Below are positions 1-13,000 of a stretch of 64,000 nucleotides of DNA, one piece after another (the first letter of the stretch is position 1; each line of letters opens with the position of its first letter). The DNA is taken from assembly GCF_947242115.1 (NCBI RefSeq), contig NC_074713.1:25075378-25139377 (forward strand), given 5' to 3'. The notes beneath the pieces are model-generated. The model was not told the DNA's origin. It saw only the letters and a program-made list of their open reading frames with translations, and did not search any database. The translations under genes and the position numbers were made by a program. The stretch comes from Biomphalaria glabrata. Lineage: Eukaryota > Mollusca > Gastropoda > Planorbidae.

Positions 1-903
1 TTTGGGACTATAACTCACAATTTATACTTTGATTTTATTGAATATTATTTATTGAATAATTTTTTTTCGGCGGAGATCCTCAAAGCCAAAATCTAAATAT
101 GTGGGGTATCTCATCTTTTCAAGGAACAAATCAGATTTTTGCAATGTATTAAGGGCCTATAAATTCATATTAGAATATTTTTCAAGTACAACATTATTCA
201 AAAGGTCCTTTTTTAATTGTATGAATAATGAGCTTTAGGTCAGGAGAATACGTTTCTTCTGTGAAGAATGCAAGAAAACACTTTTGGTTGTGGGGCTTCG
301 CCCCGAACTCCATTGATGAATAATGAGCTGTAAATGTCAGGAGAATACTTTTCTGCAGTGAAAAAAGCAAGAAAACGCTTTTGTCGTCGGGGCTTCGCCC
401 CGAACTCCATTGATAGATAATGAGTTGTAGATGTCAGGAGAATGCGTTTCTACAGTGAAGAATGCAAGAAAACGCTTTTGGCGGCGGGGCTTCGCCCCGA
501 ACTCCATTGATAAATAATGAGTTGTAGATGTCAGGAGAATGCGTTTCTACAGTGAAGAATGCAAGAAAACGCTTTTGGCGGCGGGGCTTCGCCCCGAACT
601 CTATTGATGAATAATGAGCTGTAAATATCAGGAGAATACTTTTCTGCAGTGAAAAAAGCAAGAAAACGCTTTTGTCGTCGGGGCTTCGCCCCGAACCCCA
701 CAAAAGAACCTTATAGCGCTGCCCCAGTTGTTTTGTTTTTCACCGAAGGTTGAGAAATGCGGCTTTTTAAAAATTCTCATATATATATATATGTATATAT
801 ATACGCACGTTTATGCATAGGGTTAGGGTTTACTGGGCATTAGGGTTAGGGTTTGGAAAAAAATCGCCCCCCCCCCCACTCAAAAGTTCTGGATCCGCCA
901 GTG
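1..903. mobile_element. Right end of a non-autonomous TIR DNA element (window-truncated)
   Basis: The segment matches the right half of the element at 34405-36430: both contain TTTGGGACTATAACTCACAA (here at position 1, there near 35629), a 97-bp tandem array, a short telomere-like TTAGGG stretch, a poly-C run, and the terminal GGATCCGCcAGTG, here ending at 903. No coding region is seen. Its left end lies before the window. Confidence 0.7.
241..715. repeat. 97-bp tandem array with GGGGCTTCGCCCC hairpin
   Basis: CAGGAGAAT recurs at 241, 338, 435, 532 and 629, an exact 97-bp period over five copies. Each unit holds a GGGGCTTCGCCCC stem-loop and the word GCAAGAAAACGCTTTT. The same unit appears at 35846-36290. 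The reading frames that run through it are repeat artefacts. Confidence 0.85.
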
Positions 904-999
904 ATTTGCTGGCAAGCTGTTTCCATAAAAATCTGTCACTGGCAATGTCCGAAGCCTCTTCCCACCTGCTCTGAGGAATTTTTAGTATGTAATTTGCTT

Positions 1000-1660
1000 T
1001 TTTTTTTTATATTGAAGAGGTATTTTTTTTAGCACCAAACCCCTCTGAAGGGAAATTTAAACTCAAAACACCCATTAGGCTTGGCTACGCTGATAGCATT
1101 TTGATTGCGTAATTTGCTTTTTTTTTTATATCGAAGAGGTATTTTTAGCTTCAAACCCAGCTGAAGAGGATTTTAAACTCAAAACCCCTTTGGCTACGCT
1201 CATACAATTTTGAGTGTGTAATTTGCTTTTGTATATTGAAGAGGGGCTTATCGTAAATTTTGGAGAGGGGTTTAAAATCAAAATATACCTTAGATGTGCT
1301 CTTGGAATTTTGGGATTGTCGTTTGCATTTTTTTTATAGAAGAGGGGATTTAAATGCAAAACCCCTTGTAGGGGATTTAAATGCAAAACCCCTTGTAGGG
1401 GGTTTTCAAACTCAAAACCCCTGGTAGAGGGTTTTAAACTTAAAACCCACTGGTAGGGGTTTTCAAACTCAAAAACCCCTGGTAAGGGGTTTTCAAACAC
1501 AAGACCCCCTGGTAAGGGGTTTTAAACTCAAAACCCCCTGGTATGGGGTTTCAAACTCAAAACCCCTCTAAAACCCCTGGTAGGGGGTTTCCAACTCAAA
1601 ACCCCCTGGTAGGTGGTTTTAAACTCAAAATCCCCTTGGCTGTGCTAAGGCAAGTGATGG
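1000..1660. repeat. Palindromic AAAACCCC...GGGGTTTT tandem array
   Basis: First come units of roughly 120 bp containing TTGAAGAGG and GGCTACGCT, then about nine short units of roughly 29 bp built on CCCCTGGTAGGGGTTTT. Reverse-complement copies of the same family occupy 21580-22515. It can form extensive hairpins and has no gene-like reading frame. Confidence 0.75.
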
Positions 1661-2468
1661 TTTAGAATTAAAATTTCACCTAAAATAAACAAAATTAAAG
1701 CAAAAGATCAGTCACTAAACTCCGACTTCCGGGGGTCTTCCAGCCTCAGCATTCAGTGTCCAATTTTAACAACTATGTAGGTGTATAGAGATTACTAGCG
1801 AAGAATAGAGTTTTACTTTGACTTGGAAGCTGATGTTACACTTCCAGATTTTCTACAATTTGGTCATGACAGCGGATGTCAAGCTTAGGCTAGTTTTTAT
1901 CTTTTTCATAGAGCCTTTATCTTTTGTTTGAGTCTAGCTATTTCAATGAGTCAACTTCTTCTAATGTTTGGTCCATTCAACTGTTTGCAATATCTCGTAC
2001 TATCTCCACCACAAACTAGTATTTTGCTTTTTTCTTCTTCACTGATTATATGTTTATATCAATTTGTTCAATTAAACTAGACCTAATTGAATCAGCGGAC
2101 CATTTTAATTTCCAACACCTTTCTTTGTAAAAACAAACATGTTGGCTAGCAATGGTATCATGTTCTACAAAAAAGGTAAAGATCCGTTCACTTTTCCTAG
2201 TAGATTCTTTAGTCCTAGTTCATGAACGCACAAAAGTTAAATGCCTTGATAGTAATCCATTAGAAAAAAAAAGTGAGGGTCCTAGCGTAGGTACAGATAC
2301 ATTTTGAACATTTTTTTTGGGGGGGGGGGGGGGGAGGAGGGGGGGGGATTTTCTATATTTTGTGCCGACGTTTCGGCGGACCGGATGACAGCATGTCGCC
2401 TAGACTGAACTAGACCATATAGGTTATAAACTAAACATTCATGTTATTTGTCATTGAAAAAAAAAAAA
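1661..2468. other. Non-coding stretch with poly-G tract
   Basis: No gene is seen. There is a poly-T to poly-G transition near 2311-2347, followed by a short palindromic GCCGACGTTTCGGCGGAC region near 2364. The rest is AT-rich unique-looking sequence. Confidence 0.4.
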
Positions 2469-2547
2469 AGTAGCCAGTATGGGTGGGGATCGAACCTATG
2501 ACATTCCCGTAACACTATATGAACTGAGCTAACCAGCTAACCAACAA
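2469..2547 (-). mobile_element. tRNA-derived SINE head
   Basis: On the minus strand an A-box-like TTAGCTCAGTTCA is followed about 35 bases later by a B box GGTTCGATCCC, then a poly-T run. The acceptor stem is not properly paired, so a SINE or tRNA relic is likelier than a functional tRNA gene. Confidence 0.55.
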
Positions 2548-2559
2548 TACTAGATCTAG

Positions 2560-4021
2560 TATGCAGAATCTTAGCTTGAAAAAAATACAATACTAGATCT
2601 ACTATGCAGAATCTTGGCTTGAAATAAATTATTCAATTTGTGCTTTTGACCACGATCCAACCTTTGGGGCACTAGAAGTTGAAGGTGACAAAGTCAAATG
2701 TGAAGACTGCAGGAATTTAAATTCATCAAAACTTATTACTGTTGTATAAAATCATGTTCAAATCATAGATGATATAAATTTAAGATGAACTATATCGAGA
2801 AATGAAACGAAGATAGTTAACACAGCGGTGTTTTTTTTTTTATGTTGATCGGTCCCCGCAAGGAGAACGGTATGCATTACTTTAGTGTAGTCTGTCCGTC
2901 CATTTGTTCCGTGTACATTTTAAAAACTAGAACAGGTATTGAAAATCTGAATATCATTATATTTTAGATCTTTCCAAGGTCTGATGCAATCGTTACTTTT
3001 TTCTTTTCTGAATGCGAGAAGTTTTAGCTTTTAAAATGAACTATGCAAGAGTTGTTTTTGTTTTGTTTAAATAAACATACATTATTTTAAAAACTATTCA
3101 TTATTAATAAAATGAGGGGTGACTACAATAACAAGGGCTCCAGTGTCAGCTGGTTGTGCCTGGGCCTCACAGAGAACAAATAATCGCCAGATTAAACATA
3201 ATAGGAGTCACCTTATCGTGCCCTTATATATAATAGAGGTGTGTATTTGATGTGGGCCCTTATTTCATGAACTATTGCATTTCTGCCCTTATTTCATTTC
3301 TGTTTACCTTAGCCTTTGTTTAGTTGTAGATATATACTTCACAACAAAACTTATTGCGACAATGATGTCATCAATGTACCTTCGAACATAAATTGATTAA
3401 CGAGCACAAACAATAGTTCATTACTGCACATCTTCCTTCAGACATTTTAGAGCCAAATTAAAAAAGAATGAACAGTACCCACAGAAATTAATATGTACAT
3501 AAAAAAAAAAAGTCCAATAAATAAAATCTGTTTTTAAAACATTAATTAGTATTTAACCTTGTATTATAAAGCAGGCTATTTATACTGAGATTCTTGTTTT
3601 AATGCCATAATTGAAACACATTGTTTACCTTAAAAATAATATTTTTAATAAATATTTCATTAATGTGATAAAAACCTAGAAAACCAGAGCTAATGTATTT
3701 TAAAATAAATGTACATTTAAAACCCAACAAAAATTAAGAAAACAAAATAAAGAAGCTAATGGATCTAGAAATAAGGACTTTACAAAATAAGTGTATCAAA
3801 TATTTATAGAAACAATTTTTGAATAAAATACTAACAATAATTTTTAAAATGATTTAAACAATTAATTTGATTTTCATTACATTTTAACAAACAATAAAAT
3901 CTATTACAAACAAATAAGAGAGATTGCACTGGCTGTGAGATTTAACTTGTTTTTTAAATTAAAAAAAATATAAACCCAACAAAACCCAATAAACCCATTT
4001 CTAACAAACTGATAATAGATT
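2560..4021. other. 3' flank of GDPGP1, no further gene seen
   Basis: AT-rich sequence downstream of the GDPGP1 stop. The 3' UTR should lie here, but I could not fix its poly(A) site. The segment near 2845-2960 (GTCTGTCCGTCC word) and 3110-3210 looks like dispersed-repeat debris. Confidence 0.4.
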
Positions 4022-7000
4022 TCATATATCACTAGAACTATCCTCTTCAATTCCTATTCTGATTACTTCTTCCTTAATCTTGGCATATGGCAGGGGATCA
4101 TCATCAGGAATGCAAGCATCTGCAATGATTTCGTCCACCTCTTCCTCTGTCATTCTGTTGTAGCCTGCCTCCTCTGATAGCCAGAAAAAAAAATGTCAAT
4201 GTTACAACTGGACATACATTTTATTTATTGTATAAAATCATGTTTCTAGTGCTATAGTGCTAGTCAGCAAAGGAACTAGCAGTACATTGAAATGTGAATA
4301 TCATACAAAATCTATCAAAAATAAGGAAAGTGTCAGTCAAAAATATGACCACTTGGAAGTTTCAAAATATGCTTTAGCCATTAACTGAATACATCTTCAT
4401 GTCTGAACATTTTTACGAGTTAATTTTCAATTTAATCTAGATCAGATAAAGTTCTGCCAAGCTTTTTACTGGTCCATCAAACAAAAACAATCTCGGAAAA
4501 AAAATATTTATTTGGGACAATATTCAGTTTTGTTTATTACAGCATAAATTAACTCAAAATAATGAAGTTGCTTCCCTCAATTAGTAGAAATAATCTAAGG
4601 TGGTTTATGAATAGAATAAAATAGGTTATCCTCATTCAACCCAACAGTTGAAGTCCTTAGCAAAAAAAATAAAATATGTGGCCAAGAGGCTAGTTAGGCT
4701 TGAGCTTGGTTAGGCTACCTATTAAGGGGGCTCGAGGCTCAACACCCAACTTAAGCAGAGTTGTATTTACTGAGCACCTCAAGGCAGCAAGAAAAGCCTT
4801 CTCCCAGATAAGCCCTCCCCCACTAGTCCACAAATGTTATTGGACCATAGCTCAATGAGAATGCTATAAGCATGAAAATTTGGCTATATAAAAGCTTTAA
4901 AAAAAAAAGACAAAAGCTGTCTTTTGCACTATGTAGACTAAAAAAATATGAAAAGATATCTAAAAATGTGACATTTCTAAAGCTTCAAACTAAAATATAA
5001 GATTAAAGAGTAAACTTTAATTGCCTTTACAAATAAGCAATCTATGGTGTATATGTTTCTGAGGTCAACAATTATTAAGCAAGGTATGAAAAGTTAGCTT
5101 TAAATTAATAAATATTGTTCATTTGCTGATGTTAAAGTTAGATAGTTACAACAATAACTGAAGTATTTCAATCCTAGAATACCACATCCCCTTTTTAAAA
5201 AATCATAAATTGTATTTATGTGAAACAAGAAATCAATATTTTTTATGGACATATCCAAAAAGGTGAGCTGGTTTGGTCATATTGTAAGACATATTCACTG
5301 TCAAAAGTCATCTATCAAGGTACAGTGGAGGGAGCAAGAAGAAAGGGTCGTCCAAAGAAAAGCTGACTGGACAATGTAAAAGAATGTACCGGCATCTCTC
5401 TTAATATCATACTAAGAACAGCTGCTGACTTGGAAAAATGGATGGATTTGTTTACGCGAATGGTCACAGCACCCCTACGACAAAAGTCAAGGAACAAATG
5501 AGATATCCTAAAAGCTGAAATATTGAATGTCATGTGTTGGTATAACTTGGTAAGGTGTATTACAATATCTCTAGCATAAAATCCAATTGGATAGAAAAAG
5601 CTTCTTTAGAGTTGGTGAGAAAGAAAGAGGAAAAACGTGAACAGTAACAAATTGTAGGTGATGGCTGTCATTCAGGATGCACTGGCCTGCAATAAATTGG
5701 TCACCTACCTTTGATTGGAAGATGGCCACCGAGTTCTATACATGCAACATTGAATTCATCACAGGATTTTTTGCCTAATTGACAACAATGAATTTCAAAA
5801 AAAAGTTAGTGAAACGACAAGACTTTTTAAAGCACAGGAAAGAAGATAACACACATGATCTCTGTCCAAAGAGTTAAATATCTTTGGTGATTATATATTC
5901 TTCTTGACTTCTCATTCCACATATTGTCACTAACTATTCCAACTTCACAACTTAAGTTTATTAAGTTGACAGACTAAGACTACAGTTGATTGTCCAGTAC
6001 ATTTTTCAGCAGTCACTGCTCATATTAGTTCAAACAGTTAAAGCAAGTCATTGCTTCAGAAACATAACAGCTTTTAAAACTTTATTTTAAACACTCTTTG
6101 CTGTGTTGTCTAATACAAGTACACATTTTTACCAATTAATGCTCAAGGGAAAAATAACTGATGAAAAATATCTCAAAGAACACAAACAATACAAGTAAAT
6201 CTATGAAAAATAAGCATCAAGGTAATAGCTGCTTAAATCCACACTGCTTCAATAAGATTAGTCTACATTATCTTTTTTGAACATTGATGCTGTAAATTTT
6301 TAATGCCAGTACAATGCAATGACAAGTATTAAATTACTCAGTGCATCAGAAATCAATTATGTATGTTAAAGCTTGTTTAATTTTCATAAATGTTTGAGAA
6401 AGTTGCTATCACAAAATATGTCAATTGTATTTTTATTTTTCAAGTCAACACGAGGGCCATTAACCTAAAGAGTTGAACTCAAATGCTATGATAAACAAAA
6501 TTTACTTCTTAAAGACAAAAAAAAAAAAAAAAAAAAAGAGACTGTTTATTCAAAGAAAAAGAAAAATTCCATTCTTTAAATGACAAAGAAACTGGAAATA
6601 GAAACAAAATAAACATAAGAAAAGCAAAATACCACATCAGCATTACTACTTCAACAATATTAACCTATTATATACTGGCTAGGCCACTACATCTTTAAAT
6701 ATCAATCAATAATGAACGCAAACATAATAAATCCAAAGCATTTTTATACAGTATGGGAAAAAAAAAAGGCTATAAATACAAATAAGATAGCCAATGGCAT
6801 AATAATTGTTATCTATATTGCTATTCTTTTCTATCTGCATTATCTTTAGCAACTCTATTTTTTTTTTTTTGTTAACAATCTGTTTTCTTGAAGAAAACAA
6901 AAAGATCAATTTACAATAACGTCTTTAACTTGTAAATTGTTTTTGCTGATTAATACTTTACAATTATTCCAAAAATTGAAGAAAAGCTTACAGTGCAACA

Positions 7001-10000
7001 ACAACCAATAGATGAAAAACAGTCACTAGAAAATTAAAACCAAGAAGAGGGAAGTAATAAAGACCAAATTCTGTTTTTCCCAATGTCAGGTAAAGAGTAA
7101 TATTGTAGGCATTAGTAGTCCCAGTTGAAATCTCATTGCTATTCCAATGTCTCCATACACAAGACAAAACAGTAAAATGGAAACATTATTGTATATCTGA
7201 CATTTAAGATAATTTATGTCAATTTAATTGTAGGTTAGTCTCAAGAATAAGAAATCACAAATATAGTCACTCGTTTTTCCAATTTGTTTCATAAATAAAA
7301 TATTTCATCCAATATAACATTGTTCAAAAGTCAGAATTTAAAAAAAAGGCCACCTTAGTATACCTGAGTGATCAAATTAAAATAGCAAGGGACATCTGAG
7401 TTCAGAGTCAGACAAGTCTGCTAAATGGCTCTCATAGGATGCATGTTACATAAAATTAAATAATTGGAACCAAAAAAAAAAAAATTTAATGAAATAATTT
7501 TAATGTTATAATCAATCTTCATGTTTCATTTAGTTAAGTTCAATCTCTGAGATGAGTCTCAGAGCAAATTATGATACATTTAACAAAATCTAGTTACACA
7601 CTTTACCTAAACTATTGTTTTCATCAGAGAGTTGCATTTAAACAAATATAAATAGCTTAATACCATCAACACCTCTCATACTTACGCATGTAGTCCTCAG
7701 ATCTACCCCCCTGGGAAGTGCTAGGACCCACTTACATGTTTTGATTAAATCAAAAAGTGTTATAAAAAAACAAACAGAAAAAAAAAACACTAAAATTTAA
7801 CAAAAGAGTATGATAATTTAACAAATAAAAAAACAAGGTTAAATTTTTTACAAACTTTAAAATAAAACATGCTAAAACTCTGTAAGTATGTTCTTTAATA
7901 ATTAAAAAAAATGAAAACATAATTATCTACAATAATTCATGCACAATTACTAAAAAATTTGATTAGGGGGTATATCAAAAGCCACAAAACAAAAATATAA
8001 TATTACAAAATTATAAAATAGTTATTCAATTCTGTCAGAGACAGAATCTGTAAGGATGAAAGAATAGGGACCAACAACTATTAAGTAAGGACATTAATTA
8101 AATAACTAAACAGTTAGGCAGGAATTACCTATAAACTTTTTTCTTGGCCAGATGAAGAGACGAACTGTTGTATGAAAACTATTACGATCCTCCCCGAAGA
8201 CAGGGCCTCGACATATAAAAACATTGTGAGCGATTTCATTTTTTATGAAGTAGTCACTGATTCTGTGAGTAAGTCTGAGATACAAATATTGAAAATAAAG
8301 CAGTGAAGCTGGCATGCATTACTTGTGCATTAGAATCTTAAACAAAAATCTTGGCAAAAAGGAGGAGCTTTTCATTAACATGAAGCTGAGCTGGTTCAAT
8401 CCTATCGTAACAAAGAAAGGGCCATCCAAAGAAAAGCTGGCTGGACAATGTAAAAGAATGGACAGGCCTCTGGACATTCTACTAAGAACAGCTGCTTACT
8501 GTAAAAAGTGTGTGTGGGGGGGGGGGGGGATTAGGTCACGCAAACTGTCACAGCACCCCTATGACAAAAGTCAAGGGACAGATAATAATGTTGATACTAT
8601 CTTACTGTAAGATAATTATTAATTATAGCTGTTATATAGTGCTTTCAATTAATAGTTTCTAATGAAACTGAGTTGCTAAGCTGATATTAAAATTATAAAG
8701 TTAAAGGAACTTATTTTGTTTTATTAATAGATAAATAGAAATGTCCTATGCTACTATTTTATTTAATAAAGTTCAGACAATTAAGCAATGCATCAAGATT
8801 TATCTAAATATACTAATATAACTTTTGAGATGACGCAATACAACTTAGAGAGTTTTGGGCCTTGGCAGAGCATGAATTTCTCACCTTGCCAGTTTCTGCA
8901 CAGTGCTGCCATGTAGCTGCATGCCAAACCCTGGACATGGAACTGCAGTCATCTCATACACTTTACCACCAAGATGAGTTACAGGCTGTGAAGGAAAGCA
9001 AATCAGAAGGACTGCTCAAAGTATTGCTTTGTACAATTATATAAAGAGACAGGCAGATATGACGATTCTATGGTGAATGTGTGGCTAACACAAATACATA
9101 CCAATAATGAACAGGAGGCACAAGGTCGACTTTCAAACAAATGATCCAACAAACTCCAAATTAGAAGTTAACTATTACCACCAGATCACATAGGCTAATT
9201 ACAGACAATATTATCATCTTCTCTAGTAAGCATTCACATATAAAGCTAAAAGAATTTTAAAACTATTGAAATCCTACAAGCATGGACAGTTCCATGGACT
9301 GAGCCTCATTGTAGTGGAGACTATCCAGGCCTTTAGAAGCTGTTGTAAACCAGGATAACCACTGCACACCATATCTATTTTACACCATATCTATTTTACA
9401 CCACATCTATTTTACACCACATCTATTTTACACCATATCTATTTTAAACCATATCTATTTACACCATATCTATTTTAAACCATATCTATTTTACACCATA
9501 TCTATTTTACACCATATCTATTTTACACCATATCTATTTTACACCATATCTATTTTAAACCATATCTATTTTACACCATATCTATTTTACACCATATCTA
9601 TTTTAAACCATATCTATTTTACACCATATCTATTTTACACCATATCTATTTTACATTAGCTGAATAGTTCAAGTCAAACTTTGATCCACTGTGCCTGTCC
9701 CTGCTTTGCCTAATCTCAGATCAAGGAAGCAACTTTTATTTTTCTTAATCATTTATTAATACAGAGTTTCATGATCAATCTTTACAGATTAGGGAAGACA
9801 ACTCTGATTCTTTCAATCTATGACTCATATAGAATTTGATGACCAACTGTTATAGTGTTACTAAAAATAGAAAAGGGGACAGTGGCTGAGTTTAAAGTGC
9901 TTTCAAAACAAAACAAAAAAAAAACTGCTTCCAAAACAAATATTATATTCAAATTAAAGGCAATTTCAAAACTGTACCCAAAACTTTAAATAGTTAAGCA

Positions 10001-13000
10001 ATGAGCTCTACATTTTGATTCACACAAGCCAACACTGGAGATGAACAAATTAATAACCCATTATCCATCTCAATGAATAGGCACAACTACAAAGGGGGAA
10101 ATAACTCATTTGTTTAATTGATTTCACTAATTTGAAAGCATTTTCTTAGATGCTAACTATGTACCTAATCTTATATGCACTATTTATTATTTTATTTGTC
10201 ATATTTAATGCAGAAGAAGCCATAGTCTGCAAAGGTAAAAAAAATTTTCTTTCTGTTGTCTATTATATTGTTACGATCTCTCCTCTCCTACTATCCAGGC
10301 TCTCTTCAAACTGCACCACACGACACAACAAACTTAAAGACCAACTGAAGAGGTTTTTATCGAAATTGAGATAACTATTGATTATGATAGTAGATGGTAT
10401 CAAATATAGTTCCTAAAAATTTGAGTTAAAAGAAATACATATTTATACTAGAAAAAGTCATTTGAAAGTGTAAAAAAATTAATGAGATTTGAAATGGCTA
10501 TGTCATGGCCGAAAGCGGAAGTGACGTTATAGTATGGAAATCACGGGAAAATGTCGAGCTCAAGACACTAGATCTAGCTAGACCGCCTAGAGGATTCTAG
10601 ATCTTGTTTTTTTGTTATTAAGATCAACTAAACGTAGACAATTTAGTCTTATTACTAGATTGTAACTAGATATGGATTTAGATATCTAATAATAGATTTT
10701 TAGCTATATATATATTTTTTTACTAGTCTTAGTTTAGATGTAGATCTAGTCATTCTAGTCGTAGATTGTAGATCTAATTTAGTATAAATAAATTACTATA
10801 AAAAATAAATACAAAAAAACAATAATATAGGAATATAAAAATATAGATCTAGTCTTATATAGTGACTAGCCTAGGCTATAGGGCTAGGTCACTTCATTAG
10901 TGGTCTGTAATATTAATATAGTACGTCCTGGGGAAGGTTCTGTCTAATATAGTGTTTATAGTAACAATAGTTTTTAGAAAGCATATAATTTTTACATATC
11001 ATTCTTAAGGAAGGTATAGATCTAGATTTATAAAATCTAGACTTACGTTAAAAACTCTTTCATCATTAGACTCCAAGAATTATAAGAATTAAGATAGATC
11101 TACTATAGACCTTTATAGTATATAATCTAGTTATATTCTAGTAAAGTAGCAATAGATTCCTCTAGGCTGATATTAATGTTCATATTCATTTAATATTACT
11201 TAATTTTTCATTTGTGTATCTATTATGTATCTATTACTAAATATATATATATATATATATATAAATATATATTTTTTTATTTTATTGTAGAAACCTGACT
11301 GGCTAAAAGATGATCTGACACGTCTAACAGTGGATGGCTGCCTGATTGTGTGTTATGCCAGCTGGACTGTTATTTTATAAGACTGTTGAGCATCTTTTAC
11401 TTATAAATCTAAAAGCTGATGCTATGACACTCAATGGCTTAGAAGAAACCCTGTCAGTTTTATATGGTTATGACAATAATCTTTAATAAATAAGTCTTAT
11501 ACAAGGACAATAAAGATTATTATTATTATTATCATATTTTCAGTTGGTTTGTTTTAAGCTAACGTTGTCTTAAATTTTTAGAATTAACAAATTTGTTAAA
11601 TTTTCTTTATAAATACTTCTTCTTCTTCTTCTAACCAGCTTTATTGCTGCTGAGCTGTGAGCTCTTTTGCAGACTGTGCCAAGGAAAAAAAGTGTGCTGT
11701 TTTCTTCAGTTGTTCAGCAGCACTGCCGTACAGGGTGTTGGTTATGTTGGGCTTATAAATACTCAAAAGTGAAAAAATATTCTTTTGGATAAATTTCAAC
11801 TTTGTTTATATTTAATGCAAACATAAAGTTATAAGGCATTATCTTCGATTCCGAAGATTAAGGATGAATGCAGCATTTCTCTTGACCACACGAACCCAGT
11901 TGCAACTTGTATATTTTGTCATATCTAATTCATTATACAGACAAACCAGTGGTTTCTTTGGCATATAGGAAAGCAGATTGCATTTGAAAGAAACAGCTGA
12001 AAAGCTCTGACGAGCTTGCTAAAGACAGACGCAGACGACGAAAAAAAATTAAATTATTATAAATGTGGAATGCATAGTTTGTTTATATTTATAAATTAGT
12101 TAATGAAATGTAAATATTTCCAGTAAGACACTGTTTACAAAGATATTTTAAAGAAAATTTAGCACCCAAAAGTTATTTAGCCAGATAAATAATTTAATAT
12201 TAGAACTTGAATTATTTAATAGCTTGAACCTAACTGATCAAATATATTACCTCAGCTGTTTCTGCTCTTACTATCTTATTTAAATTAAAGTATTCTGATA
12301 ATATTCTAATAGTTATAATGTTTTTTGTTTAAACAAAAAAGATTATTATTATTACTTTGAAAATATGTTAATATAAGAAAAAGTTAAAGTTAACTATTAG
12401 TTAAAAGCATTACGAAAAACAAATTGAGCTCTTCATTGATATCAGCTTTTCATTGAGCAAACTGCTTCCAATATGGGAATTACTCTTAAATTTTTAAATC
12501 ATTTAAGTTAAGGAAGCTGAATTTGTACTTAGTGTGCAAGTAACTGTCTAGCTTTGACTTGTTTCTCCCCACCCCATCTCTACACACAATTACACATTAT
12601 CATTCCAAGGGCATTTGAATAAGTGAATTCCACTAGTCAAGGAGCAGAATTGCACCTACAATGTTTAGATCCTGTTTCTGCAACCACAGTTTCTAGAATA
12701 TAGATATATTTTACAATCATCGTTATCATAACGAAAAATACCGGTAATTGAAAGAATTGGTGATAAAAAAAAATGGAGATGTACTGCACGATATGGTGGA
12801 CAGAAACACTGTGTTGTGGTCAAATGCTGGGTACGCATGAATGGATCTAAGTTAAACCGGCTTGCTAATTGTGATTAGCTTACACTCATAGTCATAAAAA
12901 AACACACGTGGACTGTAACAAGAGATATAGCAGACTGATCCACGTTGTACAGTGGACTAGAACTCGATACTAGTACGCTTGACTGGATCTAGGCTAATCC

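Noticed and set aside
434-703. 89-codon minus-strand frame, and similar frames at 36018-36344
   Set aside because: Both are readings of the 97-bp array inside the TIR element, which happens to stay open.
815-860. Telomere-like TTAGGG words
   Set aside because: Only a few imperfect copies, repeated at 36345-36385 at the same place in the TIR element; an element feature rather than a telomere.
1126-1500. 124-codon minus-strand frame rich in NPLQGVLHLNP
   Set aside because: Translation of the palindromic array; period and composition match the repeat, not a gene.
9365-9654. CRISPR-like regular array
   Set aside because: There are no unique spacers; units are directly contiguous and the genome is eukaryotic.
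10150-10374. 74-codon plus-strand frame with a hydrophobic start
   Set aside because: Spans the LTR end and the TTAA element boundary, so the frame is accidental.
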